The translations under genes were made by a program, and so were the position numbers. Shown one piece after another: positions 44,701-53,746 of a stretch of 64,000 bases of DNA. Origin of the DNA: Nocardia donostiensis (GTDB lineage Bacteria > Actinomycetota > Actinomycetes > Mycobacteriales > Mycobacteriaceae); assembly GCF_002081715.1 (NCBI RefSeq), contig NZ_MUKP01000031.1, positions 1-64,000 on the forward strand, given 5' to 3'. Position 1 is the first letter of the stretch; every line of letters starts with the position of its first letter. The notes under the pieces were generated by a model. It searched no databases, was not told where the DNA came from, and saw only the letters and a list, made by a program, of their open reading frames with translations.

Positions 44701-47700
44701 GCGGCCATCGGATCGAGCTCGGCGAGATCGAGGCGACGGCCGCCACGCATCCTGCGGTGACCGCGGCTGTCGCCACGGTGCTGACCGAGCCCACGCACAG
44801 GCTGGCGCTGCAGGTGTCCGGTGAGCTGACCGAGGCGGACCTGAGGGACTGGCTCACCGGCCAGTTGCCCCCGCATCTGGTGCCCGAACATCTGCGGGTC
44901 GCGCCCATTCCGCTGACCGCCAACGGAAAGCTCGACCGGGCCGCCGTCACGGAACTGATCGCCGCCGACCGGGCCGCGACCGTGGCCGTGCGGCAACCGC
45001 CGAGAGGTCCGATGGAGGAACTCGTGGCGCGGGTGTTCGCCGAGGTGCTCGGCGGGGCCGAGCCCAGTAGGGACGACAGCTTCTTCGCACTGGGCGGCGA
45101 CTCGTTGCTCGCGACCCGCGCCGTAGCGCGGTTGGCCTCGGTCGGCGCGAGCATCGGGCAGTTGTTCGCCACCCCGGTGTTGTGTGATTTCGCCGCCACC
45201 CTCCGACCACACGCAACCGCCGGTGAGCAGGCTCGCGGAGTTGTCACGGCCGATCCGGCGGCGCGGTACGAGCCGTTCCCGGCGACCGATGTGCAGCGGG
45301 CCTACTGGATCGGCCGCGACGAACGTCTCCCGCTCGGTGGCGTCGGCACCTACCACTACACCGAGTTCGACGGTTCGGACGTCGACATCGACCGGATGGA
45401 GCGTGCGTGGCGGCGGCTGATCGACCGCCACGAGATGCTGCGCGTGGTCTTCGACGACGACGGTAACCAGCGCATTCTCCGCGAAGCGCCCGGTGATTTC
45501 CGGATCGAGGTCGAGGAGGTCGCCGACGAATCCGCGGTTCCCGCGGCGTTGGCGCGGTGGCGAGAAGGGCAGTCGCACCGGTTGTTCGACCTCACCCGCT
45601 GGCCGCTGTTCGCGGTGTGTGCCATCCGCTATCCGGACCAGGGTGTGGTCCGTACCCGCGTGGCCGTCGGTCTCGACTACACGGTGCTCGACGCGCGGTC
45701 CATTATGACTCTGCTCGACGAGGTGGCGCGCCTGTACCGGGAACCGGACGCGCAGCTGCCGCCGATCGAGCTGTCCTTTCGCGACTATGTGCTCCGAGCA
45801 GATCCAGGCCCCGGCGACGCGGTGCGGCGGCATTGGGCGGCGCGGCTCGATGCCTTGCCGGCCTCCCCTGAGTTGCCGCGCGTCGCCGATCCGGCGGCGC
45901 CCCGGTTCACCCGGCGCGAGCGGGTCGTCACCGCCGACCGCTGGCAGGTGATCCTGGAGCGGGCACGAGCCCACGGCCTGACCCCCTCCGCTGTTCTGCT
46001 CGCCTGCTACGGCGAGGTGCTCGCGGCGTGGAGCGGGCAGGCGGGTGTCGCGATAACTCTGACCCTGTTCAATCGTGAGCCGCTGCACCCGCATATCGAT
46101 CGGGTTCTGGGCGACTTCACCTCGTTCTCGGTTATCGGCTACCTGGCCGAGCCCGGCCGGGACTGGCTCGCCCGCGTCCGGGAATTGCATCGCACCCTGG
46201 GCGAGGACCTGGGGAACCCGGTGCCTGCGGGCTGGCTGCTGAGTGAGCTCAGCCGCCGTGCGGGCGCGGTCGCCGCGGCTGTGCCCGTGGTGTTCACCAG
46301 CGCCCTCGGGCTCGGTGACACGGAGTTGCCCGGCGGTTTCCCGGCTCGGATATACGGCCTGTCACAGTCGCCGCAGGTGTTGCTGGACAACCAGGTCACC
46401 GAGCGAGGCGGGGGCATCGCGATCACCTGGGACGCCGTCGAGGCGCGGTTTCCGACCGGCGTGCTCGACGCCATGTTCGACGCCTACGGCCTGCTGATCG
46501 ATGCGCTCGTCGACCGTGACTGGAGCGAGCCACGTCCGGACCTGCTGCCCATGTCGCAGCGGGCCGTGCGCGCACGGGTCGCCGATACGGCGCGCGTGCT
46601 GCCGCACTGCCTGCTGCACGAGCCGTTCTTCCAGCTGGCGCGGCAGCGACCGGACGCGACCGCGTTGGTGTGGGACGGCGGTGCACTGACCTACGCCGAG
46701 TTGGCGGACAAGGCGCTGCGCGTGGCGGGCGCTGTGCACGAACATGGAGTACCCCCTGGCGGCACGGTCGCGGTGTCGCTGCCCAAGGGCCCGGATCAGA
46801 TCGCCGCCGTGCTCGGTGTGCTGGCCGCCGGTGCTGTGTACGTGCCGATCGGTGTCGATCAGCCGCGGTTGCGCCGCGAGCGGATGTTGCGGGTGGCGCA
46901 GGCGGAAATGATCATCGCCGAGGGCGGCCGCGAGTTCACCGCTGAACCACTGGCCGCCCCGGTGGCGCGCTCGGTCGACGACCTCGCCTACCTGATCTTC
47001 ACATCGGGATCGACCGGAGACCCGAAGGCCGTTGCCGTGACGCACCGAGGCGCGAGCAATACCATCACCGACCTCACCGAGCGATTCGAGCTGGACGAGG
47101 CGGACCGGGTGCTCGCCGTGTCCGCGCTGGACTTCGATCTGTCGGTATTCGACATCTTCGGCCTGCTCGGGGTGGGCGGTGCGCTTGTCCTGCCGAGGGA
47201 ACAGGACCGACGTGACCCCGAGACGTGGCTGCGGCTTGCCCATGAGCACAGGGTCACCGTGTGGAACAGCGCGCCGATGCTGCTCGACCTTCTGCTCACC
47301 GCGGCCGTGCTGAACCCGGGCCTGCCCGCGCCGCGCACGCTGCGGCTCGCGCTGCTGTCCGGCGACTGGATCGGCCTCGATCTGCCCGACCGGCTGCGCG
47401 AGCAGGCTCCGGACTGCCGGTTTCTCGCGCTCGGTGGAGCCACCGAGGCGTCCATCTGGTCCAACAGCATCGAGGTCGACACGGTGCCGCCCGAGTGGAC
47501 GTCGATTCCGTACGGGCGGCCACTGGCCAACCAGCGATACCGCGTGGTGGATGAGCTGGGCCGGGATTGTCCCGATTGGACCGCCGGCGAGTTGTGGATC
47601 GGGGGTGCCGGTGTCGCGGCCGGGTATCGGGGTGGGCAGCCGGCGGATGCCGCGAGGTTCTTCGAGCACAACGGCGAACGCTGGTACCGCACGGGCGACC

Positions 47701-48314
47701 GAGGACGGTACTGGCCGGATGGGACGCTGGAGTTCCTCGGCCGGATCGACCACCAGGTCAAGATCGGTGGCCATCGCGTCGAGCTCGGCGAGATCGAGAC
47801 CGCGCTGGAAGCGCATCCGGATATCACCCGGGCGGTGGCCATCGCCGAAGGCGAGCGCGGCAACCGCAGGCTGCGGGCCGTCGTCACCCCGGCGGTGCCT
47901 GCTGACCTCGCCGGCCACCTGGCCGAGCGTTTGCCCGCGCACGCGGTGCCTGTCCGAATCAGCGCCGTCGGTGAGCTGCCGCTCACCGCGAACGGAAAGG
48001 TCGATCGTGCCGCGCTGACCGCGACCGCCGACGAAGGCTCGGCAGCAGAGCCGCCGCGCGGCGAGCTGGAGCAACGGATCGCGGCGTTGTGGGCGCACCA
48101 TCTCGACGAGCCGCCACGCGATCGCCGCACGAACTTCTTTGCCGCGGGCGGGAACAGCCTGGCCGCATTGCGCTTCGTGGCCGCGGTGAACGAGGAGCTG
48201 GGCATCGACATCGCGCTGCAGACCTTTCTGCGCATGCCGACCCCCGCCGATCTGGCCTACGAGGCCGAACAGCTGCGACGTGACCGACAGACCGAAGAAA
48301 GTGGTGTTGTGTGA
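41784..48314 (+). CDS. NRPS 1: ArCP-Cy-A-PCP-Cy-A-PCP
   Basis: The 2176-residue product starts at a GTG overlapping the salicylate synthase stop. Domains: aryl carrier with GLDSIQ (Ser68); heterocyclisation domain with DxxxxDxxS as DMVAADALS near residue 254; adenylation about 580-1050; PCP with GGDSLLA (Ser1107); second Cy with DYTVLDARS near 1297; second A about 1610-2075; PCP with GGNSLAA (Ser2125). The A1 pocket reads D-L-Y-S-M-G-L-I-H-K, not the cysteine code; G301 and H331 recall threonine. A2 reads D-L-F-N-L-S-L-I-W-K, close to the cysteine code of pyochelin and yersiniabactin synthetases. So salicylate is joined to a cyclisable Thr/Ser/Cys-like residue, then Cys. No condensation or epimerisation domain is free-standing. 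Confidence 0.9.
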   Translation: MRGQSLAAGSGGSSPPGPTLAESAAAAEETYLCQREADILTEWVIAVLALDPDELTTDTDLRELGLDSIQLMALAGRLRKAGMAVTFSELAAEPTIDAWQRLIGTAGPAPAEVKPTRAETTEPFELGLMQHAFWIGRQDGQPLGGVGAHFYVELEGREVDPERLRAATVALRLRHPMLRTVVLGDGRQRIAPEVPADVVTVHDLRAADPDHVAARLAQLRDHYTHRRMDVERGEVLDIALSLLPDGVTRLHIDLDMVAADALSMRILLADLRAYYIAPDAELPALGIDYAGYLAARRKNRTAEWERARDWWLARLPELSAPPHLPVVVDPHTAESAHPKYRRSARRHHWLSPRDKERLYERAHRHRLSPAAVLAAAFAETLAAWSAAHRFLLNLPLFDRDGAELLVGDFSGSVLVDADLRSTDAFATAAARLQAVTREAIAHSAFSGVEVLRELTRSSGGSLALAPVVYTSAIGLGEIYERELQQTFGAPVWMISQNPQVLLDAQVTELDDGLLLNWDFREHAFAPGVVDAAFHSFRELVDRLVSDDEAWVRPVRALLPGPQAAVRARVNDTAGPPPAESLHGAFFRHAEQQPAHTALCWDSGRLSYGELSCRARKVAALLRDNGIRPGDTVAITMPKGVDQVIAVLGVLAAGAAYVPVGVDHPEPRRARIRRSAGVRALITDPAYAPADADCPVLHCEQADALEAVEPLDFGPDALAYIIFTSGSTGEPKGVEVSHGAVVNTVTAVGELFEVGASDRTIALSALDFDLSAYDLFALLRVGGSVVVIAENERRDARRWAELIHAHRVTVISCVPALLDMLLSATETLPDSLRLVMLGGDRIGLDLVGRWRALAPQAKFVGLGGMTEAAIHSTVFEVNEVDSTWRSIPYGVPLRNMRARIVDGRGRDCPDWVTGELWVSGAGLARGYRGDPERTAAKFVEYEGRRWYRTGDMARYTGDGVLEFFGRVDHQVKIRGHRIELGEIEATAATHPAVTAAVATVLTEPTHRLALQVSGELTEADLRDWLTGQLPPHLVPEHLRVAPIPLTANGKLDRAAVTELIAADRAATVAVRQPPRGPMEELVARVFAEVLGGAEPSRDDSFFALGGDSLLATRAVARLASVGASIGQLFATPVLCDFAATLRPHATAGEQARGVVTADPAARYEPFPATDVQRAYWIGRDERLPLGGVGTYHYTEFDGSDVDIDRMERAWRRLIDRHEMLRVVFDDDGNQRILREAPGDFRIEVEEVADESAVPAALARWREGQSHRLFDLTRWPLFAVCAIRYPDQGVVRTRVAVGLDYTVLDARSIMTLLDEVARLYREPDAQLPPIELSFRDYVLRADPGPGDAVRRHWAARLDALPASPELPRVADPAAPRFTRRERVVTADRWQVILERARAHGLTPSAVLLACYGEVLAAWSGQAGVAITLTLFNREPLHPHIDRVLGDFTSFSVIGYLAEPGRDWLARVRELHRTLGEDLGNPVPAGWLLSELSRRAGAVAAAVPVVFTSALGLGDTELPGGFPARIYGLSQSPQVLLDNQVTERGGGIAITWDAVEARFPTGVLDAMFDAYGLLIDALVDRDWSEPRPDLLPMSQRAVRARVADTARVLPHCLLHEPFFQLARQRPDATALVWDGGALTYAELADKALRVAGAVHEHGVPPGGTVAVSLPKGPDQIAAVLGVLAAGAVYVPIGVDQPRLRRERMLRVAQAEMIIAEGGREFTAEPLAAPVARSVDDLAYLIFTSGSTGDPKAVAVTHRGASNTITDLTERFELDEADRVLAVSALDFDLSVFDIFGLLGVGGALVLPREQDRRDPETWLRLAHEHRVTVWNSAPMLLDLLLTAAVLNPGLPAPRTLRLALLSGDWIGLDLPDRLREQAPDCRFLALGGATEASIWSNSIEVDTVPPEWTSIPYGRPLANQRYRVVDELGRDCPDWTAGELWIGGAGVAAGYRGGQPADAARFFEHNGERWYRTGDRGRYWPDGTLEFLGRIDHQVKIGGHRVELGEIETALEAHPDITRAVAIAEGERGNRRLRAVVTPAVPADLAGHLAERLPAHAVPVRISAVGELPLTANGKVDRAALTATADEGSAAEPPRGELEQRIAALWAHHLDEPPRDRRTNFFAAGGNSLAALRFVAAVNEELGIDIALQTFLRMPTPADLAYEAEQLRRDRQTEESGVV

Positions 48315-51300
48315 ACGCCAAGGAGATTGTCGCCGGACTCGAGCGCGCCGGTGTCCGGTTGTGGGCCGACGGCGATGAACTGAGGTTCCGCGCCCCCCGC
48401 GGCGCCCTGACCGAGGAGCGTCGGGACTTGTTGCGCGCCAACAAGTCCGCCGTGCTCGACCACCTGCGTGCCGAGGATGCGGCTGGCACCCTGGTGCCCG
48501 ATCCGGGCGCGCGGTACGAACCTTTTCCGCTGACCGGGATTCAGACTGCGTATTTGCTGGGCCGCAGCCGAGCGCACGACTACGGCGGCGTGGCCTGTCA
48601 CGCCTACGTCGAGCTCGCCTTCGCGTCCGGCACCGATCCCGACCGGATCCGTGACGCCTGGCGGTATCTGGTGCACAGGCACGACATGCTGCGGGCGGTG
48701 GTGCATCCGGACGGGTATCAGCAGGTTCTGGAAACCGTGCCGGATCACCAGATCGAGCTGCGTGACCTGCGCACCGCCACCGATGCGGACCTCGCGCGGA
48801 CGCTCGAGGACACCCGCGCCGAGCTGAGCAGGCGAGTTCCCGATCCCGGCACGTGGCCGCTGTTCGCGCTCCGGCTGACGCACACGTCCGAGGCGTTGCT
48901 CCTGCACCTGTCGATCGACCTGCTGGTCGTCGATTACGCGAGCCTGCAGATGCTGCTCGCCGAGCTGGAGGACCTGTACGAAGGCGTCGAACTCACGCCG
49001 CTGGAGGTGACCTTCCGCGACTATGTGCTGGGCCAGCGCCGCAGGCGCGGCACGGCCAGCTACGACCGGGACCGCGATTACTGGCAGTCCCGACTGGACG
49101 AGCTGCCGCCCGCGCCGGACCTGCCCGTCCTCGCTCCCGCGAAGGACGCGGGCCCCTTCCGGCGTATCGAGACGACCCTGCCGGAGGACGCCTACGCGGC
49201 CTTCACCGACTATGCCCGCCGGCACGGACTCACTCCGTCGTCGGCGCTGCTCACGGCCTACGCCGAGGTTGTCCGACGATGGAGCGGCAGTCCACGGTTC
49301 ACCCTCACACTGCCCACGTTCTCCCGCCTGCCGTTGCATCCCGGCGTGGGCGCGTTGGCAGGGGATTTCACGAGTGCCGAGCTACTCGCCGTCGACCTCA
49401 CCGTATCGCGTGTGTTCGCCGATCAGGCCAAGGCACTGCACGCCACCCTGCTCGAGGACCTGGCACACCCGCTGTTCACCGGCTCCGACGTACTGGCCGA
49501 ACTCGCCCGGCGCGGGCGGCGCGCCATGATGCCGGTGGTTTTCACCAGCACGCTGGACGTGCCCGGCCGGACGCCGAAGGCCGAGGTTCGGCACGCCGAG
49601 ACGCAGACACCGCAGGTGTGGCTCGACTGTCAGGTCATGACGCGTGGTGACGCGCTGGTCCTGGCCTGGGACGTGCGCGACGGCGTACTCCCCCACGGAA
49701 CACCCGAGGACATGTTCGAGGCGTTCGTCACGCTGATCCACGAACTCGCCGCAACACCCGCGACGTGGACCCGCCCAGCGCAGATCGCGTTGCCGCCGCG
49801 CACCGATCAGGTGCGGCAGCGGGTCAACGCCACCGATGTACCAACCGGGCACGAGCTGCTGCATGAGCCGGTGCTCACTGCCGCGGAATGTACCCCCGAC
49901 GCGATCGCCGTGTGCTCCGGTGCCGAGGTCCTGACCTACCGTGAGCTGTTGGACCGCGCGTACGGGGTCGCGGACGCATTGCGCGCCAACGCGGTCGCGC
50001 CGGGCGACCTGGTCGCGATCGTGCTGGACAAAGGGTTGGACCAGGTTGTCGCCGTGCTGGGTGTGCTGCTCGCCGGAGCGGCCTACCTGCCGATCGACAT
50101 CACGCAGCCCGCGCTGCGCCGCGACCGCATCCGCTCCGCCGCGAAGGTACGGATCACGTTGACCTCGTCCCACGCGGCCGACCGTCCGACCGGGGAATGC
50201 CTCGACATCGACACCGTGGCACCCTCCGCTCGCCGAGTGCGGACCCCGGTCGATCCCGGTGCGCTCGCCTACGTGATCTACACGTCGGGATCGACCGGCG
50301 AGCCCAAAGGCGTGATGATCAGCCATCGGGCCGCGGCCAACACGATCGAGGACGTGGACCGGCGCTTCGGCGTCACCGCTGCCGACCGCGTGCTCGCGGT
50401 GGCTCAGCTGGGGTTCGACCTGTCGGTCTACGACATCTTCGGCCCGTTGTGGGTCGGCGGGGCGATTGTGGTGCCTGAGCAGGCGCACCGCGGCGACCCC
50501 GCGGCCTGGGCCGATGCGATCGAGGGTCACGGGGTGACGATCTGGAACTCGGTACCGGCGCAGCTGCAGCTGCTGTGTGATCACCTGACCGCGACCGGTC
50601 GCACCCTGCCGAGCCTGCGTCTGGCGCTGCTGTCCGGCGACTGGATCCCACTGGCTTTGCCCGGCCAGGTTCGCGCGGTGTGTCCCGCGGTCGAGCCGCA
50701 CAGTTTGGGCGGTGCGACCGAGGCGGCGATCTGGTCGATCTCGTACCCGATCCAAGAGGTCGATCCGGGCTGGCGCAGCATTCCCTATGGCACTCCGCTG
50801 GCGAACCAGACGTGGCATGTGCTCGACGAGTCGCTGCGTCCGTGCCCGGACTGGGTCACCGGCGAACTGTACATCGGTGGTATCGGCCTGGCCGACGGCT
50901 ATCTCGGCGACGAGGCCCGCACCGCCGAACGCTTCGTTACCTGTCCGCGCACCGGTGAGCGCCGGTATCGCACCGGCGACCTGGGCCGCTACCACCCCGA
51001 CGGTGTGCTCGAACTACTCGGACGCAAGGACAACCAGGTCAAGATCCACGGCCACCGCATCGAGCTCGGCGAGGTCGAGGCCGCGCTCGCGGCCGCCCCG
51101 GGGGTCGGGACCGCCGTCGCCATCGTCGACGGAACCAGCGGTCCCGGCGACGCCGGTGCCGGCCTGCGCCTGGCCGCGTTCGTCGAACCGGCACGGCGGA
51201 CGGACCCACTGCCTGCGCCGCCGGCTGTGGCGCGGGCCGCCGAACAAGCGCTGACCGCCGCCACCACCGACCTGAACGCAGACGACGTGCGGGCCTTCAT

Positions 51301-53746
51301 GACGGCGATGGACCACGCGGCCACACTGTCCATAGCCGGCACCCTGGCCCCCGCGTTCGCGGGAGAACGGCGACCGACCGGCGACGATATCGCGGCCGCA
51401 CTCGGCGTACCGGACCGGCATCGCCGGCTGCTCGACCGCTGGCTGGCGGTGCTCGGCGCCGCTGGGCTCGTGACATCGGACAACCATGGGTATCGCGATC
51501 TGATCGTTCCCGAATCCGAAGCGACCGAACGGGCGTGGGTGCGGGCGGCCGAGCTGGAGCGCGAGATCGACTGGAGCGCGGACCTGTTCGCCGCGGTCCG
51601 CGCGTGTGCGGCCGACCTGCCACGCGTGCTGACCGGCGTGACGCCGGTGGAATCGGTGCTGTTCGCCGACCGACCCACCGAGGTGCTGACCGCCGCCTAC
51701 CGGGACAACCTGCCGGTCCGGGTCCTGCATGCGACATTGGCCGCTACGGTGCGAACCCTCGCCGCCGAGCACACCGGGCCATCTGCCTTGCGGATCATGG
51801 AGATCGGCGCGCGCGGCGGCGGGGCAGCGGCCGGTGTGCTGCCCGAGCTCGCCGACAAGGCCGTCGATTACCTTGTCACCGACAGCTCGCCCGGCCAGCT
51901 GGCAGCGGCGCGTCGGCTGCTCGCCGCCCACTCGAATGCACGGTTCGCCCTGTTCGACCTCGACCGTGACCCGAGGGAGCAGGGCTGTACCCCCAACTCC
52001 GTCGATGTGGTGATATGCGCGGGCACCCTGAACAACGCGGCCGATGCCGCCGCCGCGTTGCGTTCGCTGCGAGAGCTGGTGGTTCCCGGCGGCTGGCTAC
52101 TGATGCTGGAGAACACCACCGACGCGAGCGCGGCATTGCAGATCTCCACCGAGTTCCTCGACACTCATAACCGGGACTTCACCGACCTGCGGGCGGGGTC
52201 GGGTCAGACGTTCCTGCGGCCCGGCCAGTGGACCGAGATCCTCACCGGAGCCGGTGCGCGGATCGTGGCCGAGCTGCCCGGCGCGCACAGTGCGCTCGCA
52301 ACCGGCGGGCAGCAGCTGTTCGTGACGCAGTGGAAAACCGACCGCGAACCGGTGCGCCTGCCCGAACTGACAGCATTCGTCGCCGACCGGCTGCCCGGCT
52401 ATATGACACCGGCCTGGTGGCAGGTCGTCGATCAGCTGCCGGTCACCACGAACGGCAAGGTCGACCGCAACCGGCTCACCTCATGGGTGACCAACGAACA
52501 GTCCCACGAACCAGCCGAACCGGTCGACGAGCTGGAGGCGCGTCTGGCTCGGTTGTGGGCCGAGCTGCTCCGCATCGAACGGGTCGGCCGCAACGACGAC
52601 ATCTTCGCGCTCGGCGCGGACTCGCTGCTCGTCGCGCGGTTCGTCGGCAAGTTGCGCGACGGTCTCGCCGGGCTCGACGGCCCCGCCGAATGGGATCTGG
52701 AATGGGAGATCGTGCTGCGGCATCTGCTGCGCCATCCGACGGTCGCCGGGCTCGCCACCTACCTACGCGCTGAGCGGACGGCCGCGGCCACTCGCGCGGA
52801 GGCGACCTCCCCGGTGGTGGAGCTCGCCGGCGACGGCGGCGAACCGATCACTGTCCTGGTCCATGCGGGGCACGGCACGATGCGCCCCTACAGCGCGCTG
52901 CTTGCCCAGCCTGATCTGCGTGCCCCGGCCACCGGCAGTGTGGTCGGCCTCGAGATCGCCTCGGTGGCGGATTACCTGCGGGCCGATCCGGCGTCGTTGA
53001 TCGACACCATCGCCACCGACTACGCCGACGCGCTACTGGCCGAAGGAGATACGTTCCATCTGATCGGCTACTCGGTGGGCGGCATCATCGCCACCGAGGT
53101 GGCGCGCGCGCTGACCGAATCCGGCGCCGAGGTTCGCTCACTCACTGTCATCAGCAGCCACACCCCGACCTTCCATCTGGACGACCAGCTGCTGTCGGAG
53201 TACTCGTTCGCGATGATGATGGGGATGGACCTGGAGCGGATCGGCTTCCCGCCGGACACCGCCCGGGTCGGCGCTGCCGCCGCCGCGGTGCTGCGCCGTA
53301 CGCCCGAGGCCATCGCAGAGGGATCGATCGCCGACCTGACCGGCGAGTTCGCCGATATCGCGGAACGGTTCCTCGAACTGGAGTCGGTGCCACGGATGCG
53401 GCGGATCGCGCGCATGTGCGAGGCGTTGCCGCCGGAGCTGTCCGGGTCGCTCGACCCGGAGGCCATGCTGCGTGCGCTACGCGTCTACCAGCAGAGCACG
53501 GCGGCGCTGAGTCGCCATCACGTCGAGCCGTATGCCGGGGACATCACGTTCCTCCGGCATGCGGGCTCGTACGAATTCCCCGGTGACCGCGAGGCGCACA
53601 CGACGCACTGGGAACGAGTGTGTCTCGGCAAGCTCACCGTCATCGATATCCCCGGCGATCACTTCAGCTGCCTGAGCGCGGCGCATATCGGTGAGGTTGC
53701 CGACCATATCCGCCGGCTGACGATCTCGAAGGAGGTCAACGCGTGA
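48311..53746 (+). CDS. NRPS 2: docking-Cy-A(with embedded MT-like domain)-PCP-TE
   Basis: The 1811-residue product has a TubC-type N-terminal docking domain (about 1-55), Cy with DLLVVDYAS near 202, A from about 513 with the cysteine code D-L-Y-N-L-S-L-I-W-K, an insertion about 940-1370 between the late A core motifs, PCP with LGADSLLV (Ser1438), and a thioesterase (GYSVGG, Ser1588; GDHFSCL). The insertion contains a methyltransferase-like Rossmann motif IMEIGARGGGAAAGVL in which the second glycine of GxGxG is Arg. Embedded domains of this kind are N- or C-methyltransferases in some relatives and non-methylating epimerases in PchE/HMWP2. The TE releases the chain. The gene overlaps NRPS 1 (GTGA). 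Confidence 0.9.
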   Translation: MNAKEIVAGLERAGVRLWADGDELRFRAPRGALTEERRDLLRANKSAVLDHLRAEDAAGTLVPDPGARYEPFPLTGIQTAYLLGRSRAHDYGGVACHAYVELAFASGTDPDRIRDAWRYLVHRHDMLRAVVHPDGYQQVLETVPDHQIELRDLRTATDADLARTLEDTRAELSRRVPDPGTWPLFALRLTHTSEALLLHLSIDLLVVDYASLQMLLAELEDLYEGVELTPLEVTFRDYVLGQRRRRGTASYDRDRDYWQSRLDELPPAPDLPVLAPAKDAGPFRRIETTLPEDAYAAFTDYARRHGLTPSSALLTAYAEVVRRWSGSPRFTLTLPTFSRLPLHPGVGALAGDFTSAELLAVDLTVSRVFADQAKALHATLLEDLAHPLFTGSDVLAELARRGRRAMMPVVFTSTLDVPGRTPKAEVRHAETQTPQVWLDCQVMTRGDALVLAWDVRDGVLPHGTPEDMFEAFVTLIHELAATPATWTRPAQIALPPRTDQVRQRVNATDVPTGHELLHEPVLTAAECTPDAIAVCSGAEVLTYRELLDRAYGVADALRANAVAPGDLVAIVLDKGLDQVVAVLGVLLAGAAYLPIDITQPALRRDRIRSAAKVRITLTSSHAADRPTGECLDIDTVAPSARRVRTPVDPGALAYVIYTSGSTGEPKGVMISHRAAANTIEDVDRRFGVTAADRVLAVAQLGFDLSVYDIFGPLWVGGAIVVPEQAHRGDPAAWADAIEGHGVTIWNSVPAQLQLLCDHLTATGRTLPSLRLALLSGDWIPLALPGQVRAVCPAVEPHSLGGATEAAIWSISYPIQEVDPGWRSIPYGTPLANQTWHVLDESLRPCPDWVTGELYIGGIGLADGYLGDEARTAERFVTCPRTGERRYRTGDLGRYHPDGVLELLGRKDNQVKIHGHRIELGEVEAALAAAPGVGTAVAIVDGTSGPGDAGAGLRLAAFVEPARRTDPLPAPPAVARAAEQALTAATTDLNADDVRAFMTAMDHAATLSIAGTLAPAFAGERRPTGDDIAAALGVPDRHRRLLDRWLAVLGAAGLVTSDNHGYRDLIVPESEATERAWVRAAELEREIDWSADLFAAVRACAADLPRVLTGVTPVESVLFADRPTEVLTAAYRDNLPVRVLHATLAATVRTLAAEHTGPSALRIMEIGARGGGAAAGVLPELADKAVDYLVTDSSPGQLAAARRLLAAHSNARFALFDLDRDPREQGCTPNSVDVVICAGTLNNAADAAAALRSLRELVVPGGWLLMLENTTDASAALQISTEFLDTHNRDFTDLRAGSGQTFLRPGQWTEILTGAGARIVAELPGAHSALATGGQQLFVTQWKTDREPVRLPELTAFVADRLPGYMTPAWWQVVDQLPVTTNGKVDRNRLTSWVTNEQSHEPAEPVDELEARLARLWAELLRIERVGRNDDIFALGADSLLVARFVGKLRDGLAGLDGPAEWDLEWEIVLRHLLRHPTVAGLATYLRAERTAAATRAEATSPVVELAGDGGEPITVLVHAGHGTMRPYSALLAQPDLRAPATGSVVGLEIASVADYLRADPASLIDTIATDYADALLAEGDTFHLIGYSVGGIIATEVARALTESGAEVRSLTVISSHTPTFHLDDQLLSEYSFAMMMGMDLERIGFPPDTARVGAAAAAVLRRTPEAIAEGSIADLTGEFADIAERFLELESVPRMRRIARMCEALPPELSGSLDPEAMLRALRVYQQSTAALSRHHVEPYAGDITFLRHAGSYEFPGDREAHTTHWERVCLGKLTVIDIPGDHFSCLSAAHIGEVADHIRRLTISKEVNA

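Noticed and set aside
44067..46190. A 707-codon open frame on the minus strand inside NRPS 1
   Set aside because: It is the antisense shadow of a GC-rich coding strand; its product is rich in Arg, Gly, Gln and His without motifs, while the plus strand shows complete NRPS motifs.
46362..48101. Another long minus-strand frame (579 codons) inside NRPS 1
   Set aside because: Same reason: antisense of the Cy and A domains, no motif, no ribosome binding site.
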